From Pelomyxa schiedti (lineage: Eukaryota; Evosea; Pelobiontida; Pelomyxidae), in the NCBI GenBank assembly GCA_020536535.1, contig JAHLWZ010000843.1, positions 16,792 through 80,791 of the forward strand: a stretch of 64,000 nt of DNA, written 5' to 3'. The notes below the pieces were generated by a model, which saw only the letters and a list, made by a program, of their open reading frames with translations, was not told the DNA's origin and ran no database searches. Shown in pieces: positions 57,413 through 64,000 of the stretch. A program made the translations under genes and the position numbers. Positions within the stretch are counted from its first letter, which is position 1; each line of letters begins with the position of its first letter.

Positions 57413-58132
57413 TATTGTTTGTGGTTGTTTTTGGTTTTTCTGCTGTACGCATAAAGCAGAATAAATTTCTCACCTACCTTCTGTTGGGTTCGTGAGTACG
57501 CAGAAGGTGCGATTTTTTCCGAGTAGTGCGCACGAATTTCGGTTTCCCCTAAGTGCCAAGTTCAGATGGCAGAAGCGTGTCACTCTGATTATCTTTCGCT
57601 TGATTGTCCTGCAGTTCTTGGTTCTCCAAACATCAGCCACTGCAGCTAGGAGTGCTTCTCTTTGCGGCTAGCTGACAACCACACACCAGCTTCTTTTGGG
57701 TTTCCTAACTTCCAACTGAGTAAGCTTGGTATTGTTCCTAAAGGTTCATATCCTACACTATCTCCAACTTCTTTGGCGTAGAGGTGTGAGGTTCTTCTGG
57801 GGTAATGTCCCTCTCCCCAGTGTATAAAAACAACTCTGAAAACTGAGGACAACAGCTGTGGCTCAGCGATTAACATCCTCCAGTACACCCACTGAGACTC
57901 ACAGTCGCACCGCCAAAAATCCTCTTCCAGCCCGGGTTTGATGGAGCGTTAGCCGAAGGGGAAACCGCGAACAAGTAAAATAATCCACGATCACGACCCT
58001 CCAAACAAAAACAAACGAACGACTACAAAAGGATCAATATTGAATTCTCGGTGTTGTGGCCGCCGTACTCGATGGGTACGTTTTGTGGTGTCCCATATTT
58101 TGATTTTTAGAGAAGTTAGAAATTTTTAAAAA
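57413..58132. other. Large divergent intergenic region
   Basis: About 720 bases between divergent starts (minus 57412, plus 58133), long for this window. A minus-strand frame of 80 codons at 57646-57888 has no recognisable similarity and no good start context. The segment just before 58133 is AT-rich (AAATTTTTAAAAA), which could be core promoter. Confidence 0.5.
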
Positions 58133-61100
58133 ATGTCTTATCCTCCTTGTGTAGCCAATAGGGTGCTCAATTCTTCCTCTGGCACTATTTTAATACCAAG
58201 TGCTACTACTGGAGGACCTGGTTCTGCATCTGCTCTTGTGCAAGGGGCTTCATTGATAATCAAGGCCACACATGCAGTGCAAAATGCAAACGAACCTTAC
58301 CACGTATGTGGGATTCTGTCTTTACTGCAGTTATTCCCTAAGAGGGAGTAATAAAATGTAAGTAATCGAACAAGGTTTATGAAGTGCAAGCAACTAGAGC
58401 GGGCGTTACTTGGATATTTTATCGCAGATACAGGCAGATACACTACTTTGCCTCACAGGTATTTCCTCCCCTCTAAACCCACAGTAGTGATTTATCCTCT
58501 TCAAAGATTGCACCGTTTCTCAAACCAAATGAAAACGAGTTACTACCACAGAAAAAAGTGCTTGGAAGTTCGTCTTTTCCTCCTTTTCTATAACTGTCCA
58601 ACTGTTCTTTTTCAGAAATGGAGGCAGCCTTTGTAAAGCAACGAACAGCACAATTGCAATCATACTTTGATGTGGTTAATGCCAATCAAGCTGTTTCTGC
58701 CTCGTCCACACTTGCCTCATTCATAGATCCAAGAATTAGTGTATGAAATGTGATTTCCTGTATTAATTAGGGCTTATAACCCCAGCCAGCTCTGGTTTCT
58801 ATTACAGATGGAATAAAAGAAGGATATCTCTGTATCCAAGAGAACCTACGCAGCACAAGCTTCAATGTGCATATGCATTCTCGAATTCTTCCACACCTAA
58901 CATCGACTCTAGCTTTCCATTCCTGGAGTTCGTACATGGAAATTGCGTTGGTGTATTCTCAGTAGGACGAATTTTTGTTTGTACCTTTTCAAAACCCGAG
59001 AGGTGGAATTACTTTCTACCTTATGTAAGTCACTCTATTCAGGCCTATGCGACTCCAAAGAGGATGATTGAGCTTTCAGCATATTGTAGGTATAAATACA
59101 CACAAAACTAAACCTCACATAATAATGTATTTTTCTTTTAGCATTGAACCTTTCCAAATTAAAACTTTTTATTGCATGAAAATTCAGAAGTGGTATGACG
59201 ATAACCAAGAACCTCTTCCCATTTTAAGGTTTTACTTTCTTTCTTCCTTCCTTGGAGTCTCATTTATTTACAGATCTGAAACACTACCCGACCTTCTTTC
59301 TTGGTGTGAAACATTAAAGCACTTAATAGCGGAAAAATCCCATGAAACTCAACATCACCCACCAGTGGAGCCTACACATACTGACATTCTATCCCTTCCA
59401 ACTCCTCCTACCACCAGCCACAATCTACCCACCGAGTCGTCTTTTGAGCCTTTTTCTCCTGTTGTTGATTCTGATGTTGGCCCTGTATTACCACCAAAAA
59501 CAACCAGTGTTCCTGTCACAACTGTAGCCCAACCAACATGTACCCCAACTCCAACTGTTGAACCCCCTGCCCCAGAGAAGCCAGCTCCTTATCTATGCTT
59601 GTGCCGGTGTTTATATGATTATTCAGCCACTGAACCCAGAGAGCTTACATTTTCAGAAGGGGATATAATACAAGTCATTTCACAGGATGACAGTGGTTGG
59701 TGGCAGGGACGCTTAAATGGCAAAACAGGGTGGTTCCCCTCAAATTTTGTTGAGGTTGCCACAGAAATACCACTGGAAAAACCAGTAACTCCGACCCAAG
59801 TCCAATCCCCTCAACCACCAATGGTTTTACAACCACTCGAACCTGCTCAGATTTCTAAGCCATCTACGGGAGTAATCCAAGCACCACCAGCATCTCAAAA
59901 CACAAACACACCACAATTGCAACCGCCACCAAGTTCAATTCCTCAGTCAGATTCGGAACCCAATCCATTTGATATTGTACGCCCTTTATTATGTTCTTTT
60001 TCTACTTCTTCCCCAGTTCTCCAGAAAACTCCACCTCTGGAAGTGACTCCATCTAGAGGAGAACCCCAGCTTGATCCAGATAACCCCTTTCTGTCTTTAT
60101 TGCACTCTAATAAAGAGCAAGTGAAAAAGGTTTGTGGGAATATACAACTCACGTACAATACGTAAAACAGTACAGGTATCATATACAGCTGACACATTGC
60201 TATCACAACTTTCTGCACTATCTGTACCCGGGAATGTACCTGTTGAACAAACTGCAATCAAGGACATTAGAGCCACATTAGTTTCCCTCAACTTTTAATC
60301 ACTTTATGGTTTACAACAGCTTCAGGCCAAAGCAAATCATATCCCAGATGTGGAAAGTAACTTACTTTTCTTGCTATTTTATCCCTAAATACTTTAACCC
60401 TGCAAGCTGAGAGATATGGATTGTTTCTCAACGATTCTTGGATGGATGAAACACCTCAATTTAAAGATTTTGGAATTTCTGCAACAGTCTGTACCTCCAA
60501 TCACAGAAGAATGTGCCCATTTTCGTGCACAGGACCGTCTTTCATTTGCCAGAATGAAAAAACCCCTGGCCCGTTCAATGAAGGCGACCACTCAGCCAGC
60601 AAATATGCAAATCGTAGCCAATTCACATCTCGAAGGCGCCACAGGCCACAGTACATTGGGACTACTTCCAGGAGAAAAGCTCAATTTAGAGTTGGGTGGA
60701 ATTATTCATATACACTCATCCGGTTAGTGCTAGAATTGGCGTGGAAAGCTAACATATTACCTTCAGTGACTGGTGGAAATTCTTGTATCAATGGCGTTTT
60801 CTATGTCACCAATTTCCGGCTTTTCTTCAAGGCAAAAGAGCCTCCTCCAGGCACCTCTGAGTCAGCTACCCCAACTTGCTTCAGAGATGGGTTTGAGGCA
60901 AGCCATTTAAATGTCGTTTTTTGTGTAACATTTTATTCTCCGTGGAATAGGTTCCTATTGCAAGTATTTATGAAATACAAAAGGTTGTTGGTTTTATATA
61001 AATATGAATCATGTCTCATTTAATACAGGGCCAAGGGATTAGTCCCACAATTGGGCGTTTTTGGTGCATTGTCCTGCGTACCAAAGATTTCCATGACATT

Positions 61101-62994
61101 AGATTCTGCTATAGGAAAACCACTCCTTCAGTTTCTCCCTCAAGCACCGGAAAAAGCGAAATTGCAGCCCCTGACGAAATACTTGAGGGGTTAGTTTTCC
61201 ACAACTGCTTCGATTTACTTTTTGCACTTAATCCCGGTATCTAACTACACTGATGGATATTTGCCTCAACTCTTTAGATTATGTTTCTTCAATGGATCGC
61301 AGAGTGCTACAGGCTGGATGGTCTATCTATAATCCAATATTGGAATACAGAAGGATTGGTGTTCCTAATGAACAAGTTGGTCATCACATCATCCTTCTCC
61401 GATGTAAATTTTTTCCAGTGGCGGTTGACGGAATTAAATTGCGACTATACCTATTGCAAATCTTATCCAGGCATTTTGTGTGTCCCGACATCGATGACAG
61501 ATGTTGAAATCCAAAGCGTTTTTGCTTTTAGAAGCAAAGGAAGAATACCTGGTACAGAACCCCTTCCATCAGGGGTTTATTATGAAATTTAAACCTCCTT
61601 TAGCACTTATCTGGCAGCACGCTCAGAATCACAGTGCTATCCTGAGGTGCGGGCAGCCTGGGGGTATGCAGTTTCTGTACCATCACAAAACTAACACCCA
61701 TTAGTTGGAATTACAGGAGCACGCTGCTTTGAAGATGAAAAATATGTTGCTGCAATTGGCCTAGCGAACACTTCATCCAAAACTGGTAGTTAAACATTTC
61801 CTACAAACCCCTTTTTATTGAAGAGACAGTGTACATCATTGATGCTCGACCACGGTTAAATGCACGGGCCAACCAATTAAAGGGAATGGGATACGAGTAA
61901 GTCACCAGCTTATTTACCAGACTCCAAACTGCCAACAGACTTGAAAAATACTATGAAAATTGTGCTGTCAGGTTTGCCGGCATTGAAAACATTCACAAAA
62001 TGAGAGAATCTGAATCGAAACTACGCAACCTCTGTCTAAATGAAACTCATGAAGTAATTGCCAAGCGTCTTGAGTCAACCAAGTGGCTACGTACACACCT
62101 CTTTTATTTTTAGTTTGCTATTTTGTGTTCTATCCCAGTGTTCAATATTTTGCCACATCACACTCTTCTAACTTCAGCTGCAGAGCACCTTGGAGCAATC
62201 CTATCTGGAGCTTTTGAGATTGTACAATGTGTTGAAAATGGATACTCTGTCCTGGTTCATTGTAGTGATGGCTGGGACAGAACCAGTACTTTCCTTTTTT
62301 CTATTTTAGCTGTTTGTTCTTTATCCTTTCCCAAGGTCAACTAACCAGTCTTGCGCTTCTGATTTGTGATCCCTTCTACCGCACTCTTCAGGGATTTGAA
62401 ATCCTTATTGAGAAGGAATGGATAAGCTTTGGACACATGTTTTGTTCAAGAACAGGGCATATTCCCACAACTCAAAAGCAACCAGAGAAGTCACCTGTCT
62501 TTGCGCAATTCATTGACTGTGTGTGGCAGTTGATGCACCATTTGAAGGTTACCTTTCCCAACAAACACCGCTTTCCTAAATTCCTTTTTTTCCCAACCAA
62601 CACAGAATTCCTTTGAGTTCAACCAAAACTTCTTGGCCGCAGTAAGTTCTCCAGTTCAACCAAAACTCCATCCTCCCTTACAATTCCAACTCAGATTCTG
62701 TTCCACCTCTACTCCTGCCAATACGGCACATTCCTCTTTGATTCCGAGCTCGATAGGCTGAGCCACAGAGCCACACAAACCACACAACCACTCTGGGCAG
62801 TTCTCAATTCCTCTCGGAACCTCTATGTGAATCCGGACTTCAAGCCGGAGCTGACTTGTTCCTTTGCCAACATGAAGGGATTCTCCCTTTCACTGTGGGA
62901 CTCCTTCTACCTCAGATGGAAGAACTTCCATGAAGGGGGACAGCGTTCCTTCTCAGTCATACTGAAAGAAGTTCCGCACTGGTTCCAGGTGTGA
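58133..62994 (+). CDS. PX-PH-SH3-GRAM-myotubularin phosphatase
   Basis: ATG 58133 ([17 protein letters not shown]) leads to a PX domain: [38 protein letters not shown], then [20 protein letters not shown]-like domain follows ([12 protein letters not shown] to [20 protein letters not shown]). After a Thr/Pro linker comes an SH3 domain at about 59615-59757 ([38 protein letters not shown]). Then a GRAM domain ([35 protein letters not shown]) and the myotubularin phosphatase: [83 protein letters not shown], active site [14 protein letters not shown] (Cys codon 62261-62263), then [16 protein letters not shown] and [13 protein letters not shown]. It ends at TGA 62992-62994. The Cys-x5-Arg loop is intact, so hydrolysis of PI3P or PI(3,5)P2 is expected. 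PX would bring it to PI3P membranes. Confidence 0.8.
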
Positions 62995-63061
62995 GGAGAG
63001 AATACTACGCAAAAGATGCTTTTTTGTTTTTTTGTTTAAGAAATAAATTGTTGGAGTATGC

Positions 63062-63790
63062 CTAGTCGGTGTGGCTTATGTCTTTGTGGCACTTGGAAGC
63101 ACAGCAAGGCTTGCCACACACAACGCGACAAATTGCGGCGGCAGCAGCGGCTTGTCCTTTGGACAATATTAGGAGCGCAATGAGGGGCTGAAAATTACCG
63201 AAGAAGCCAATGATGGAACCAAGATACCAAGCAGCAGCTAGGTCCATGGAAACCTTGAGCCACGTTGTCATCATGAAGCCTGTATGTTTGTGAGGGGCGA
63301 TTGCCGAATTGGAAGTAACAAAACAGTAAAAACCCTACCTGGGAACGTAGCCAATGCAAAGGCGAACGTGAGTTTCCCAGGGCAAGGAGTAACTACATGT
63401 CTGCCGATCATTACGAGCATGGCAATGAAGCTGGGAATAGGTCAACCTTGCAACATGGAAAGAGGCACCCTTACAATGGATGAACGAAACCATAGTAATA
63501 AACGGGATTCTCCATCGGTTGGAACATGCCGCTGGTCTCATAAAAAGTAAGATGGTGAGGGAATAGCGTCATTTGCGCCTTTTGAATTCCAAAGGAAAGT
63601 GCAAAACTACACGAGTTGATATAAGCCCGTAGCAATAGGTTTTATTAAAAAAAAAAAAAGGAGATCCATACCCCACAGCACTTACGACAAGCCATACGAG
63701 GAAACCCTTAACCGGACAGCAGTTCTTCTTTCCCTCGTGTCGCTCTTCCGGCTTCGACCCGCAGCACGAAGTAACCTTGCAACACGACAT
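63062..63790 (-). CDS. Small cysteine-rich multi-pass membrane protein
   Basis: ATG 63790 gives MSCCKVTSCCGSKPEERHEG, then NCCPVKGFLVWLVVSAV as a first hydrophobic segment. Further exons supply FIAMLVMIGRHVVTPCPG, LTFAFALATFP, AAWYLGSIIGFFGNFQPL and IALLILSKGQAAAAAAICRV, giving about four predicted membrane spans. The C-terminus is again Cys-rich (VVCGKPCCASKCHKDISHTD). The paired cysteines near both ends could be palmitoylated or bind metal, which is inference. The family is not recognised. Introns run at about 63645-63680 and 63455-63500, and the last exon starts near 63276. It is convergent with the myotubularin gene, whose stop is 67 bases away. Confidence 0.6.
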
Positions 63791-63866
63791 TTGTGGTTGG
63801 CAAAAAAAATATGAGAAATGAATTTTGCAAGTAGCCCAGATGGAAGCCAAGAGATGAGATGGGATC

Positions 63867-64000
63867 TCAGAGGTTCTGTCCAGGTGTTGTCTTCCTGAGG
63901 GAGGCTCTTGGTACGCAGTGAGGCACGAACCTGGGGGCTCCCTGCGGTCCCACGGGGGGCGAAGTCGCAGTGGGCGTGGTGGCGCTAGGGTTGGGGCTGG
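63867..64000 (-). CDS. C-terminal fragment of a minus-strand protein (runs off the window)
   Basis: Reading into the window from 64000 on the minus strand gives an open frame of 44 codons, SPNPSATTPTATSPPVGPQG then APRFVPHCVPRASLRKTTPG, with stop TGA at 63867-63869. The composition (Ser/Thr/Pro, GC-rich) resembles disordered tails elsewhere in the window. The frame could also be untranslated leader of the membrane-protein gene, whose start is 77 bases away. Confidence 0.3.
   Translation of the reverse strand, partial: SPNPSATTPTATSPPVGPQGAPRFVPHCVPRASLRKTTPGQNL

Noticed and set aside
1-64000. CRISPR arrays, insertion sequences, prophage or operon structure
   Set aside because: No spaced direct repeats, transposase or terminal repeats seen, and spliceosomal introns show a eukaryotic nuclear genome.

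Overview
This is a gene-dense stretch of eukaryotic nuclear DNA. About twenty protein genes on both strands are cut by many very short GT-AG introns, mostly 40-60 bases, and are packed with 80-500 bases between them. There are no operons, Shine-Dalgarno sites, insertion sequences or CRISPR arrays, and I saw no convincing tRNA or rRNA gene. The protein set (talin-type FERM head, DH-PH-FYVE Rho exchange factor, SH2, PX, SH3, active myotubularin, many OTU/RING/F-box/B-box ubiquitin-type genes) fits a free-living amoeboid protist, most likely an amoebozoan. That placement is inference; I cannot name the species. Many first exons are strikingly GC-rich and encode acidic or Ala/Pro-rich tails, while downstream exons are AT-richer.

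Layout. 1-8182: OTU deubiquitinase (+); a TRIM-like B-box/coiled-coil protein fused to a catalytically ruined eIF4A-type helicase (+); an RCC1-F-box-Arf GTPase fusion (-). 8391-17617: multi-domain RNA repair protein (ligase, nucleotidyltransferase, HAD, 2H phosphoesterase, +); an EF-hand calcium sensor (+); DH-PH-FYVE exchange factor (-); metallophosphoesterase (+). 17968-26714: unrecognised one-exon gene (-); TTC14-like S1/TPR protein (-); a doubtful small gene (+); HEATR6-like HEAT protein (-). 26799-32913: a very large + gene with VIT, vWA, ubiquitin-like, E2-like and DUF2135 domains. 32991-44819: talin-head protein (-), EDEM3-type GH47 mannosidase with PA domain (-), acidic zinc protein (+), XRN2/Rat1 exonuclease (-). 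45128-64000: LRR/coiled-coil protein (+), beta-propeller/RING protein (+), PH-SH2-FERM-like-polyproline scaffold (-), doubtful small gene (+), unrecognised two-lobed protein (-), PX-PH-SH3-GRAM-myotubularin (+), small Cys-rich membrane protein (-), and the 3' end of a further minus gene.

Common theme. Neighbours do not form a pathway, but the window is rich in unusual domain fusions, several touching ubiquitin (OTU, B-box, F-box, UBL-E2, RING), small GTPases or phosphoinositides (Arf, RhoGEF/FYVE, PX/PH/myotubularin, talin head) and RNA handling (ligase-repair protein, XRN2, TTC14-like). The most novel candidates are the RCC1-F-box-Arf fusion, the B-box/pseudo-helicase, and the VIT-vWA-UBL-E2-DUF2135 protein. 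Exon joins were inferred by eye from splice signals, reading frame and family alignment from memory; none was computed.
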